DNA of 64,000 nucleotides, from NCBI RefSeq assembly GCF_040802235.1, contig NC_133167.1, forward strand, positions 635,001-699,000, read 5' to 3'. Positions 1-64,000 of this stretch are shown here, one piece after another (within the stretch, counting starts at the first letter, position 1; each line of letters opens with the position of its first letter). Source of the DNA: Manis javanica. Lineage: Eukaryota > Chordata > Mammalia > Pholidota > Manidae. Made by a program: the position numbers and the translations under genes. The notes under the pieces were generated by a model. That model was not told the DNA's origin and did not search any database. It saw only the letters and a program-made list of their open reading frames with translations.

Positions 1-52600
<52,600 letters not shown>

Positions 52601-55600
52601 AGGCGTGACCCGCGGCCAGAGCTCGGGACCCCCCGGGCCGGGCTTCGGCGAGGAGAGGGCTTCGTGGGCGCGCCCTGCCCCTGTGGCGGGCACGTCCTCC
52701 ACTGCGGGTCCCCAGCCGCCAGCCCGGGGCTGGCTCAGAGGAGGCGCCTGGCCCCTATCTGTCCAGGGACAAACCAAGGCCCGCCTGAGGAGTTCAGCTG
52801 GGGCACAGGCTTCCTGGGTACCCTTTCGGCAGGGTTACCCCTCTGCCACAATGTCATCAGCCGGCAGCCACCCTGCCTGAGCAGCGCCGGGATGCACCCT
52901 TCCAGAAGGGCCCGAGGCCAACCCCGTGCTGCCCCCCGACAGGAGCCTGGAACACCAACTTGATGCCTCGTTTCATGTGAGGATGGCCCTGGCCTGGGGG
53001 ATTTTAGGGCGTTAAACAACATATTTGGGCCCCACATGGCCACATCAGGATAAATCCTGGCGGCTTCCCAATTGGCTCAGGGGCCCAGGGGAACCTCACA
53101 GCAAGACAGTCCGGGCAGACTCCCTGGTAAAGCAGCTGACAGCGAGGAAGCTGGTCCACGTGGGCCAAGGGCAAGTGGAGAGGCTGCCCCTGGGCCTGGT
53201 GGGTGGGAGCAGGACCACAGTCTCAGAGTCTGTGTCCCAGCCTGTGGCCATCCCAGCCCCTCTCTGCCTCAGGGACCACTGACCTCAGACATCCCTCCTT
53301 GAGCACTTGTGCTTCCTCAGGGGGCTGGCATCTGGCCCATATCTGGGTCCCCGGGCCCAGGGCAGAGCTGCCTCCTGGGCCCTGAGTGCCCCCCCACCAG
53401 CCACCATCCTCCCAGAACCCTGGTGCTGGTGATGGGGCTGCAAGCTGGGCTGGGGCCCCAGAAGACAAGGCTGCATGCTCACAGATGAGCAGGATCTGGG
53501 AGAGAAGCAGCTGCGACTGAGGTTCTGGGTGGCGTTACACTGGCTGTGTTCTGTATTTTCTAAAACGTCTCTGCGAGCATGCGTTGTTTAGCAGTGAGAG
53601 CAAAGGAACAGCAAATGTGATTCTTAAGCTGCAGTGCAAGTGTATGGCTTCTCCGAGTGAGAATGTATGACCGGGAGTCAAGGCTTACCTAGATCCCTTC
53701 AGGCAGGTGTTAGAAGAGGCACCCACTGCCAGGGCCAGCCTGCACGGAACACTAGGGCGCCAGCCCTTTCCCTGTCCACTCTGCTCAGCTGTCCAAGGGC
53801 CAGCCCCTGGGGCCAGGCTCTGGCTGGGAGACCCCAGGACAGTGGGACGACCACGGTTCTAAGAAATGGGCTGGAAAGGTCAAGCCCTTCTATCTTTGCA
53901 GAGAAAAAGTCAGAGATGACATCTAACTGCAGGGGCTGCCCTGGGACAGAATCCCCACCTCCTGCGGTTCTCAGCGGGTCCTGGGGAGGAGAGGAGATCC
54001 CCACTTGCTCACGCTCACAAACACACTCAGACACACTGAATCTCACACACATTCACACACTCTCTCACATATGGACATAGTGCGTACCCACATGACCCTC
54101 CTCTGCTCTGCTGACCTCTGAGCACATGCCCCAGGGGACCCTAGGTTTGGGGTCCACCTGGGAGCCTGCTGGGAGCACCCCCACACACACACACCACACA
54201 TGCCTGGTGCTTGGTAGACACACCAAGAGTGGTGGGAGCAGTTGGTTTAGACAGGGGGTCCCAACCTGGCCACGCAAGGATCCCTTAGGCAGCCTTGTGA
54301 GGTCCCCAGGACTGGGCCACACTGGAGGGCCTCAGTGAGGCCGAGCTTACTGCAGGCTACACCTTGCTGCCCCTCCATGGCCTTCTCTCTGGGCCAATTT
54401 GCAGCCTAGCCTGGGAGACCAGGGGTTAACACGAGGCTTCAGCACTGGTGGGCATTACATTTCCAAAAAAATTAAATGAAATAAAAAATAACCCCACAGG
54501 CAAAAAGAGAAAAAAATGTTTTTTTTTTTCAGGTGCTAAAAATATGATCAGGAAATACTTTTCAGCAACATGCTGTTTTAGGTTCCCCTCCGGACTCAAG
54601 GGCGCCTTTGTCTCTGCCACAGAAAGTCCACATTTATCAAAACCAAAATCGTTTTATCTAGCAGGCTCATATTCTGCAGCTAGGAAACCTGAGCCTCCCC
54701 AACAGGCCTGTGACATTTTAATTTAGGGCCTGAGTGTGTGCACAGTTTAGATGGGGGAACCCCGGACCTGACCTCAGGACACCCCCGAACTCAAAGCTCC
54801 ATGCAGGGCAAGGTGGGGAGTGTCCTCTCTGCCTGCACCTGGCCCCAGTTGGCTTGTCCCTGTCCCTACAAGGCTGGGGTGTGGGCTTGGGGCAGGACTC
54901 CGCGTGGGGTTGTTAGAGGCAGGGCCTGGTTGGTGGCACCTCCTAACTTCTTCCCTCCAAGAGGCAGCTGACCGAATATAGATCTTCCCAGAGCAGCTGG
55001 TCCTTCCGTGTAGGTGAAACCAGGAGCTCCTGCCCCAGGTAAACCCCCACCTGTTCCAGGTATGAGGTGTGGGTCTCAGAGGGGCAGGTAGTCAAGACAC
55101 TGTAAGGCTGGATGGGGCTTGGCACAGCTGGTCCACTGCATCAGGCTCTGGGTGGTGGCAGCCTGCACACAGCCCCCATCCCTGCCACTGGGCTCCTCTC
55201 CTGTGCAGGGAGGGGCACCGGTTCCAGGGAGCCCCCACGCCTGGACACCTACCACGGGGTCTCTGCCATTGACCTTAGGGAAACAGTCAGAATGGAGCTC
55301 AATGCTGACCTCCCTCATGTCCACTGCTGCTTTATTTAAGAAGTAGAAAGTCACTGCAAACACTTAGAGCCAGGGCCCTGTGGGAGAGGCCTTCAGTAGC
55401 TCACAGCTGGGCTCGGGCTTCCAGCCCTCTGCCTCCTGCAGGCAGGCAGCCTCACCCTGGCCCCCAGGGCACCAGCTGGGTTGGGCAGCCCATTTCCTGC
55501 TCCTCCCAAAGCCAGGGCACTGCTGAGGGGCTGGCACCTGTCTCCTCGAGCGCCCCATCACGTCCTCTGCTGGTCCATAAGCACACCACCACCCGCCTCC

Positions 55601-57883
55601 CGGCACCAGCACTTCCAGGTGGCCCTCCTCCAGGGCCCGCCTGCCCTTCCTCAGCCCCTCTCCACCGGGGGCTGTAGGGCCTGTCTTTTGACACCAGACC
55701 CACAGGGGCTGCAGGATGACGGCCCCACCCCCAGTGCTGAGCGCTCACTGTGGGCCTGGGGCCAGCCTGGGTGATACCTCATACGGGACTCACCATGGCC
55801 TTCTGGGTGAGGTCACCCCTTTCCAGATGAGGAGAGCAAGGCTGGAAGTCCTGTCCGGGATCTCATGGCTGAAGGGGCCAAGCTGGGACTCCCCTCCTCG
55901 GCCGATGGCTCCCGACTGACCAAGGGGGCCTCTTACAGGGAATGGGCCTCCACGTGGAATGGTGGGGGAGAAGCAGCTGTGAGCCTTCTCTCCGACTCTG
56001 GGGAGGGCATGGGCCACTGCCCAGCACCCCTGCACGCTCAGACTGGCCCACCCCAGCCCTCCCTGGGCCTCACCTCTAGGAGGGTGGGATGCTGGTGGTG
56101 TGCGCACAGGCCTGGGCCCTTGGCCTCACCTCGCTCAGGCCACCTGGCCTGTCTGTCCACTCCTCAACAGGACCCTGGGCCCCAGCCTCCCTGGGCAGAT
56201 GGGGTGGGCAAGGCCCTGGCCTAACTCTGAACTCTGGCCGACTGGCTGTGTGGCCACCGTCTAGAAGCAAGGCCTTGTGGAGGCCCAGTCTCCCTCTCAG
56301 CTGTGAACAGTGCGGAGCAGAGCCAGGCCCGTCCGGGCTCCCCAGGAGCTGTCGGGATCTAACACGCAGTGGCCCCCATGCTGGAAATGCTTAAGGGAAC
56401 ACCAATTTATTTCCACTGCAAAAATCCTCCTTTTCCTAAGCAAGGCTTTATGTTGAATAAGTAAAACTAGTATCTCCTACGTTGACAGAACCGTCATGAA
56501 ATACCAATCTGAGGGACCTCACAGGTACTCTGGGTGTCTCCCATGAGCAGCTGGGGCAACCCAACATTTGTCCAGTGTGTTGGCCAAATTCGGGGGTCTT
56601 TCACAGAAAAAACAGTGAGCCGTCACCCGACCTGCTGCCACTGGGAGTGTGCTCCTCTTTGATCCATGTGTGAGTCCCAGAGGTGTGACAGCAGAGACAG
56701 CAGGGCGCAGGGAAACAGGGTGGGGCTCCAGGCTCTGGCTTCGGGCACTTCCCTGCCACTTGACAGCCCTCAGTGCCTTCTGCTGTCGATGTGGGTTGGG
56801 GGGCAGGTGGGTTGGGGGCAGTGGTCCTCCCCAGGGAACTGCACATGGCGTAGCAGGAAGGGAACCGGTCACTAAACTCAGTCAGAAGCAGGGTCTGACA
56901 GGCGGCCTGTTTGAAGGCCCAGTGACTCTTGAAACAGACAGGCAGGCGGTTAGGAAGGCTGTGGTGGGTGGGCGCCAGGAGCACCGCACCCCTCCTGCCC
57001 TGGCCAGTCCTTGAGGCTGTGTCAGGAGTTAAGCGGGAGGAGCCGCTGCAGGCCAGGTGCCGGGCACACAGGGACTTACTGGGCCAGCTGGTGCCTGCAA
57101 TGTTGCAGACTTACTGACAAATGAAAGAGGCCACTTGGAGAGGCGCCCAAAGCAGCCCCAGCCCCTGGCAGCGCCGTGTGGGCCAGAGCAGCAACCGGGC
57201 ACACGCGGCCAAACAGCGGTGCCTGTCTTCATAGTGACTGGCATGCGGCGGCAAGGGTGCTCCCCAAGTTCGCAGGCTGGGAGGGTGGGAGGCCCCTGAA
57301 GGCCTGCAGCTAGCCAGTCACCAACTGGATGCTGAGCCGTGTCCAGCCCTGCCGCGAGCTGGGCCTGTGGCTCCTGGACATGGGAGGCCCTGCAGCCTCT
57401 GGATGTGGGGACAGTGGCTGGGCCGCACAGGACATTATGTTTTTGGCTCTAGTTGGTGGAAATGTTTTCCACGTGTTTCCCTGTGTTTACAGAGCCTGTG
57501 GCTGCGGCAGCCAGCCTGATGCGGCTTGGCCACCAGGGCCTGGCCGGGCAGCACGTCCAAGCGGAAGCTGAGTGCCAGGCCTGGTGGGGCTGTGAGGCAG
57601 CCTTTGCAGTTGCGGAGGAGTGAGAGAGGGGTGTCCTGAGGTGTGGCCCGCGCCAGCCGCAGGCTGGGGGAGCTCCGTGTTCAGGGACTCATAGGGTGCC
57701 TGCTGCCCAGAGGAGGGCTCCCAGGGCGTAAGTGGTGGGCTCTGGGCAGCGGCTGCCAGCACCACGCAAACCCCTTGAGCTCGGCCCGTCCCTGAGCAGC
57801 ACGGGGCATTGGGCCCCAGCGAGGCCCTGCGGGCCCTGGTGCCGGGCTGTGGCAGGGGCCGCTCTGGCGCACTCCTCGGCTTG
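52601..57883. other. Upstream flank of SNED1, no gene recognised
   Basis: About 5.3 kb between the SNED1 promoter and the first CROCC2-like exon candidate. It is GC-rich with CA-repeat patches near 54.0-54.2 kb, an A/T-rich tract at 54.46-54.54 kb and a doubtful MIR remnant near 55.8 kb. Minus-strand AATAAA motifs occur near 55.33 and 56.41 kb and could serve an upstream minus-strand gene, but that is inference. Open frames lack domains. Confidence 0.6.
54008..54070. repeat. CA/CT-rich degenerate simple repeat
   Basis: Interrupted cacacactcagacacac-type runs in the SNED1 upstream flank. A shorter pure (CA)n follows at about 54182-54202. Confidence 0.7.
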
Positions 57884-57931
57884 TCACTGCCGCTGCACTT
57901 CCTGGTCCGGCTGCTCCTTCAGGTTGGCCAC
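57884..57931 (-). pseudogene. CROCC2-like coiled-coil exon candidate, ends at in-frame TGA
   Basis: After an acceptor TGTCCCCAG, the minus strand reads VANLKEQPDQEVQRQ and then TGA (57886-57884). This heptad-rich charged sequence is rootletin-like. Beyond the stop the same frame continues QAEECARAAPATA, also coiled-coil-like, so a CGA-to-TGA change in an old exon is possible. The TGA could instead be the true C-terminus. The link to CROCC2 rests on composition and on remembered synteny (CROCC2 directly upstream of SNED1, same strand). I did not recognise a specific CROCC2 sequence. Confidence 0.35.
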
Positions 57932-58249
57932 CTGGGGACAGAGCAGGAGCTCAGGCGGGTGGTGGCCCTGGCTGTGGAAAAGGGCTGAGAGGACACAGTC
58001 CATGGCTCCAGGAGAGGTGGTGTGAATGGGAGAGAAACACAAGGCAGACAGACAGACTCGCTAGCAGCCAGCTGGGGAACGCACAGTCCCGTGTCCTCGG
58101 GAGCACTGCCCGTGGCGGCGCTCTGCACACTCACAGTGGCTGGACCCCCTCCATTCAGGCGTGAACACACTCCGAGTGCCATGCATGCAGGTAAGTGCTG
58201 CTTAGCTTATAAACTCAGCAAATGTGGCTTGTGGGCTGAGGGACACCAA

Positions 58250-58352
58250 CCCGGGGGTGACACTGGGCAGTCACTTTACCTCTTTGGGCCTCAGTTGCCT
58301 CATCTGTAAAATGAAGGTTTTGACCAGGTGGCTCCCAGGTCTCTGATGCTCA
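58250..58352 (+). mobile_element. MIR SINE
   Basis: ggtgacactgggcagtcact followed by tacctctttgggcctcagtt and gcctcatctgtaaaatgaag is an excellent MIR core in forward orientation. Confidence 0.9.
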
Positions 58353-58854
58353 GAACCCAGGTCAGCCCCAGCAGTGTGCAGCTGTGTGCAGCGCAGGTGT
58401 GTGCTGCTCAGGTGTGTGCAGCACAGGTGTGTGCAGAGCAGATGTGTACAACTCAGGTACTGCCAGTGTCTGGCAGTTACCACCTTGTTGCCATATACAC
58501 ACTGACTCTGAAGGGCAGGTGCAGGGGCCACCATTGCTGCAACTGCCACATGCCCGGCACTGTCTGGGCACTTCACATGCAGCAACCTCTGCCCCAGGGA
58601 CTGTCCTCACCATCTGTCTTGGGGGCAACGGTGGAGGCTCAGGGAGTGTGACCTGCCCCAGAATCCTTGTCAGGCCTCTCAGTGGGGAAGGGGAGTGGCA
58701 GGTGGAAGGGTAAGCACCCCACGGGTGGTTTGGGGCCCTGGGCAGCAGTGCTGGGCCTCCCGCTGGAGGACTTCAGGCCAGACCAGGCAGATCTGCCACA
58801 TCCGTCTGTACCTGCCCTCTGCCCACCTGCTGGGCACTGGGGTCCAGGCCCCAC

Positions 58855-59032
58855 CTGCTTCTCTAGGAACTTCACCCTCTGCTGCCAGGTCTGCTCTGGA
58901 CCACGGGGGCCTATGGGGCCTGCAGCCTGGCTCGTGGCGGCTGCTCAGCCTCGAGGCCAGGTCTTGCTGTCACTAGGCAGCCAGCTCTTGGAGCTGCTGG
59001 TCGTGGGCCTGCTCCGGCTCTGCTGTCTGGAC
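58855..59032 (-). pseudogene. Broken coiled-coil exon candidate, possibly CROCC2
   Basis: Flanked by an acceptor-like AACCCCCAG and a donor-like CAG|GTGGGG. It reads VQTAEPEQAHDQQLQELAA, then TAG TGA (58975-58970), then in the same frame QQDLASRLSSRHEPG. Later another frame gives PEQTWQQRVKFLEKQ up to the donor. Retained splice signals with coiled-coil character, two adjacent stops and a frameshift suggest a decayed rootletin-family exon. Chance is possible in this GC-rich sequence. An assembly error is unlikely, because two stops and a frameshift would be needed. Confidence 0.4.
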
Positions 59033-62000
59033 CTGGGGGTTGAACCTGGGCATCTCCCTGCTGCCCGCCTGCCCGAGGGCTGCAAAGAATCCTGCAAGGT
59101 GTGTAGCTCTCCCCTGGAGGCTGCTCTTCCTTCCCAGGCCTCAGGTGCCCCAGTGCCCTCTGCTTGTGGTTTGGACCTGGGGTTCAGTGTAAACATCCAG
59201 CCATGGGCCTCATCTGGGTAGAGTACCACCCACAGACCCCCAGGGTGGGCGGTTTCCTGGTTTCCTACTGGCCAGACTGGGGGTCCCAGCAGCAGCACCG
59301 GCTGACTCTTGACCAATTCCTGGAGCTCCCCAGAGGCCTCTCCGGCCCTGTGCGCCCCATCCTCCCCCTCTTCTGGTCCCCATACCGGCTCACTAGGCCC
59401 CTGGCCATCCTACTGCTCCACAGGGTATTGGAGAGAAGACCAGGAGGCCCACGGAGCCCCGGTTCCACCTCTGCCTGGGACCTAAGGAGTGCCCCAGGGG
59501 CCACCACTGGTGTCCAGGGTGGTGCCCCCAGGTCTTCCCTGTGTAGGAATGGTCCAGCCTGCCCTTTCTGAGGGTGCACATTGTGTGTGTGTGGCGAGAG
59601 ACGGGCCCACGGGCCTGCCCTTCTGGGGCCCACACCCACCTGGACATCCCTACCCCTGGGCAACCCCCAAGGCTGGGGTGCGGGGCTCCAGGGCGCTAAC
59701 CTGCATCTGCTGGCCCTGCCTCAGGGTCTCCTCTGTGCCCTGGTGCTGCTCGGGGTTTGGCTCCACTGCTTCCCCCCAGACCCCAGCCTCGCTGGGGCCC
59801 CTCTTCCTTTATCATCTCTGGCTCCATCTGTAAGAGCCCGGGTGACAGAAGTAGAGGCCTCCCGGCTCGGGTCAGGGGTCTGGCAAGGCTTCATCTGGGG
59901 GGCACACAGGGTGCCTCTGGGGAGGGCTCTGGAGGCCCAAGAGCTGCCGGGTGTTGGGGAGGTGCTGCCCTGGACCCCAGGTATCTGCAGCCCTGGTGAG
60001 ACCCCAGCGAGGAGCAGGGGGTCAGGTGCCCACCTGCGTCAGGCCAGCGGGGCCCCAGCATGGCCTCAGCAGGGCAGGAGCTACAACCATTCCTCCGCCA
60101 TGGGGCCCGATCCCAGCCGGGCAGCCCTGCACTCCAGGCCTGTGGCCCACTCCCGGGCCCTGCTGACCTGCGCCCACCAAGCCCATGCTGTTCGGGCCAC
60201 CGTTCCTGCCATGTGTCCTGGTGCTGCCACTGGCTGAGTAGAACCCGTTTGGCCACCCATCCCCGACATTAGTCACAGGGCAGGAGAGATGAGCTGGGGG
60301 TTAACCACCAGGGACCCGGGAAACACATTTCAGCAGGAAGGTGAGGGAGGTCCTTCTGACCCCGGTGGGTGGTCCTTTGGAGGAAGGGCCCGACCCCCGG
60401 GCATGCCTCCTGGGTGCTCTTGGAGCCAGGGCCCCCCGCCCCCTGCTGCGCCGGTCCTGGGGTCCTGCCGGTAGGCCACCTCCCTGTTCCAGCAGGGTCG
60501 GGCGGAGCAGCAGTCTCAGCGGGCAGCCCGGCCCAGCTGGATCCCAGGCCCCACCTCCTTTCTGGGCCTTCGGGGCTGCAGCAGGCCTGGTCCTGAGGGG
60601 CCCTGAGACATGGCACACCAGTCTTGAGGGTAAAGATGTGGGTTTGGTGGCCGAAGCCTTACAAACAGAAAAATTCCTTTCTTCTTCAGGACTGAGAAAA
60701 ACAGGAGGCTCCCTCCACCTAAAAAGGAAGTCCTGTTTCTTTAAAAATCCAGTTACACTCCTGGAAGTGCATGTTAAAAAGAGAAGAGAAAAGTGAAATC
60801 CAAAATAAATAAACGGCCACATCCGGGTTTCCCCTCCTGAGACACCAATAAAGAGTTTACGGGTCTGTGGGCCCCTCACAGCTGACCTCCTGGAACCCAT
60901 TAGCGGTTGTCCCCTCCTCCACCCAGGCCCCAGGGACCCGCAGCTCTGTGGCCCTGGCCAGTGCCACCATGGCCACTAATGCCCCGCCCCCAGGCCTCCT
61001 GGGAGGGGCAAGGGGGCCCTGGCTCCCCAGCCCAGCAGCTGGCACCGGGCATGCCCTTCAGAGGAAGGGTCCTGGGGACACAACCAGCTGTCCTTCCTGG
61101 GAGGCAGGTGGTCCTGTGTTGACAGGCTGGTCAGTGGCTTTCAGCGACTGTCCTGGCCTGCTGGCCTCTGTGCTTCCACTCTGACCCCAACCCTGTCCCC
61201 AGAGTCCCTGCCCTCCACTGCCACCCCACTGGCCCGGCCATTCCCTTCTGTCCTCCAGGCCACCTCAGCTGGACAGTTTGCACTTGGTGGCCAGGCCCTG
61301 CCCAGGACAGGTGTCCCTTTGTGGCTGGCGACACACGACAGGCAGGCCCTCCCCTCGCGGCTTCAGGCCCGGCAGTGGCCGACTCTGGGGCTGACCCTCC
61401 TGGTAGCAGAGGGGCCGGGGGTCCCCCCCATGCAGCTGTCCCCCTGCAGGGACCCGGCCCTCCTGGTCTTACATCTTGCTCCTGATGCCCCCTTACCGCC
61501 CCTGCTGTGCCCAGTGGCCCCCACCTGTTCTTGGGCCTTGTGCTGGTGTTCCCAGGCCCCACTGGCATCTTGGCCTCTCGTCGGAGAGCGCTGGGCACTG
61601 TCCCCTTGTCACTCGTTCCACCGGCCGACCGTGACTCATTCAGGCCTGGCCTCTCTGGTTACCTTGTCCTTCTGCCCTTGGGCCACACTGCCTGGTCAAG
61701 CCTGGCCCTGGCACAAAGCCTGCCTTTGCCGGTCTAGGCAAGTAGGTGACTCAGTTTCTGGGGATCTGCTAGGCCTGAGCAGCCCCTATGCAGTCTGTGG
61801 GGCTGCACCACTTAACACGGACCCCTGCCACCCAGCAAGGCCCTGGCCAGACACCAGAACAGCCACCAGTGACGGACGTCCTCCGTTCTCACCCCCTCCC
61901 CTTGAGCAGGCAAGCCCCGGTCAGCACACCCACACCTCTATGCAAAGCCGGGGCTGCATGTCCACCTCTGCCTGTGCTGCGCACCACTCGGGTCCCAGTG

Positions 62001-64000
62001 CTTGTGGGCAGGTAGGGGGACCCTCTGCTCAGACGCAACCCCGACGTGACCACAGAGGCTCTGGGCCTTGAGCTGCCAGGCCACCAGAAAGCAGGACACA
62101 TCTGTGGCCTTGCCCCAGTGAGGCCTTGGGAGGCCACCCTGCCCTGGTCCACCCCTGAGACCCTCAGCACCCCCAGTGCCAGGACTCACACCCCCCACTG
62201 TGTAGCTGGGGTCACGGAGGCCAAAGGACTGCCAGTCCCCCAAAGGCTGTCTCCCCTCCTCCTGCCCACCCCGGAGGGGCTGTGAGGGCGCCAGAACCCC
62301 AGAATCCACAGCCTGGCCAGCCCACTCCCTCCTGGTCCCTCAGCACAGAGGAAACACTTCGAAACAAGGGGCTGTGTGCATCAGGGAGGCCTGGTGCACA
62401 GCTGGTGCCTGAGCTGCATTTGGGACCCTGGTGACATCTGCCTGCTTCCCAATTTCAACCCAAATCACTCCGTTTGACCTTTCTCATGCATGGAGACGGG
62501 TCCACTCATGCCTGGAGACAGTCCCGCTTTTAGAACCACTGCTTGGGGGCTCTGGGGAGGCCTGGCCCTCAGCCCACTGCCTCCTTCCTTCTCATGCCCA
62601 TGGGCTGCCCGCTGCCTCTGGAGCCCAGGACGTACTGTGACCTTGTCCTACCTCTTTGGTGGGGCCCTGTCTGTCCCCGCCTTACACCAGGGCTGCCGGG
62701 TGACGAGACTGCCTGTGTCCCCCACGTCACAAACTCTTTTCTGTTCCTGCTGTGTGTGCCTGCCCCCTACACGCCGAACCATTTCCACCACCGATGGGGA
62801 TCTGGGGCTCCAGAGGTAGGCAGCATGCAGAGGTCCACTGGTACCAGAGTTCAGACACCAGCAGAGCTGGGCACTTGCCATGCATTGTGGTGCCTCCCCA
62901 GGGAGGCAAATGTGAATGGGTGGAACTACCAGGGCCAGGGCTGTGGGGCTTGACCCTGAGCTTGGAGGGGGTGGGTGCAGAGCAGTCGCCATCCACACTG
63001 GTGGGTGTGGACACAGAAGCTGGTCCAGGTCAGCACCTCCCCAAGCCGGTTCCCGCCTGGACCTGCACTGGGTACTCCCCTCTCCCTGTGCCCACACTGC
63101 AGGGACTGCCCTCCACCCCTGCCTGCCACCTCAGGAACCAGGCACTGGAACCAGGCCCTACCGTACCTGCCCAGTGCCCAGCGCTACACACTCCCTGTGT
63201 GGGTGAGCCTGCTGTGGCACTGCCCACCAAGCACATGGGAGGAGACCAGTGAGAATGGGCTGGGGCCTCCAGTCTGAGGCTGGGCTGTGGGCTTGGCTGA
63301 TTCTGTTCCCTGAGTCGAAGGTCCACAGTTTACCCTCGCTTCTTGTGGGGCCGAGAATCTGGGGGCAGGCCTAGGGCCTCTGACTCCCGGCGTGCCTCCT
63401 TCCTCCTCAGCGTCCCCTCCATCAGCCAGGGATTCTGTGTGCCCGGACTGCTCTGGGTCTGAGCTCCTGCCCTGGGCACCAGCCTGGACCTCCCTGCAAG
63501 CCCAGAGGCATGTGCTGGGAAGGGGAGGCAGGGCTGTGCCCTCTGGGGCCCCTCAACTGCTGCCTTGGCTCCGGGGTGCCCGTGGCCTCCTGGCACCTGT
63601 GCCCCCAGCTGGCGGCCGGCACCTGCAGTGCCGCGCCCTCCGAGCCAGGCCTGGCTGTGCCCGCCGCTCTCATCCCGGGCCTGGTGCAGGGTGTCCGGCT
63701 GCTCCCGGGGGGCGAGACACGGGCTATCCTGGAAGCGGGCTGTGCGGGAGGAGCCCGCCACCTGCGGGGACCATGCCGGTTGCTGGGGTGTAAGGGGGCA
63801 GGAGCAGGGAGCAGGCTGAGAGCGGTGAGCTCAGCAGGCAAGTTGTGGCGGGCCTATGGGCAGAAGGAAGGCAGCCCGCCCAGCCTGGTATGGCCGTCCT
63901 CCGCTGTGCCGGAACACCCCCAGGAAACCCACATGGCGTCCTGGCCCTGCTTCCAGCCCTTGCAACAAAGACCCCCACAATGCCCCCAGCTCAGGGAGCC
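59033..64000. other. GC-rich flank with no confirmed gene
   Basis: About 5 kb. No protein domain, RNA gene or clear repeat is recognised. A weak coiled-coil-like minus-strand segment lies around 63.56-63.76 kb after an acceptor-like CCCCGCAG (REQPDTLHQARDESGGHSQA). It might be a further CROCC2-derived exon, but composition alone could explain it. AATAAA motifs occur on the plus strand near 60.80 and 60.85 kb without an associated gene. Confidence 0.5.

Noticed and set aside
59164-59571. 135-codon plus-strand frame with a hydrophobic patch
   Set aside because: No family recognised. I considered aquaporin-12 because AQP12 lies in this chromosomal neighbourhood in human, but I see no NPA-like motif or membrane pattern.
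60795-60860. AATAAA motifs as the 3' end of a plus-strand gene
   Set aside because: No coding exons or splice pattern on the plus strand upstream of them.

Overview
This is vertebrate nuclear DNA, almost certainly from a placental mammal. It has GT-AG introns, old L1 and MIR repeats, a CpG-rich promoter and one large multi-exon gene. I see no Alu, B1/B2 or BovB, so I do not name a species.

The window is dominated by one minus-strand gene that I recognise as SNED1 (Sushi, Nidogen and EGF-like Domains 1), a secreted extracellular-matrix glycoprotein. It starts near 52.4 kb and runs leftwards off the window at position 1. I placed 24 coding exons with their splice sites. In order they encode a signal peptide and an RGD motif (exon 1), the NIDO domain (exons 2-4), eleven EGF or EGF-like modules (exons 5-15), one Sushi/CCP module (exon 16), four more EGF modules (exons 17-20), and two complete fibronectin type III domains plus the start of a third (exons 21-24). 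Exons 5 to 21 are all symmetric phase-1 cassettes. About 1160 residues are encoded here; the human protein is about 1413 residues from memory, so the third FN3, the last EGF and the C-terminal tail lie beyond the left edge.

Layout: 1-7.4 kb holds exons 24-17. 7.4-15.8 kb is intron 16, filled by inverted old L1 with a nested solo ERV LTR. 15.8-19.4 kb holds exons 16-9. 19.4-25.9 kb is intron 8, again mostly L1. 25.9-34.3 kb holds exons 8-2, and includes a truncated extra copy of exon 7 in intron 6. 34.3-52.0 kb is intron 1, with forward L1 sequence, small local duplications and a CATT microsatellite. 52.0-52.6 kb is exon 1 and a TATA-containing, GC-box-rich promoter.

Upstream of the promoter (52.6-64 kb) no intact gene is visible. 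Two coiled-coil-like exon candidates on the minus strand, at 57.9 and 59.0 kb, carry in-frame stops. They lie where mammalian synteny, from memory, places CROCC2 in the same orientation, so they may be the decayed or naturally terminating 3' end of that gene. I found no RNA genes, CRISPR arrays or novel gene system. The most interesting items are the exon-7 duplication, the possible CROCC2 decay, the exon-11 splice donor sitting on a lost cysteine codon, and the rearranged duplications in intron 1.
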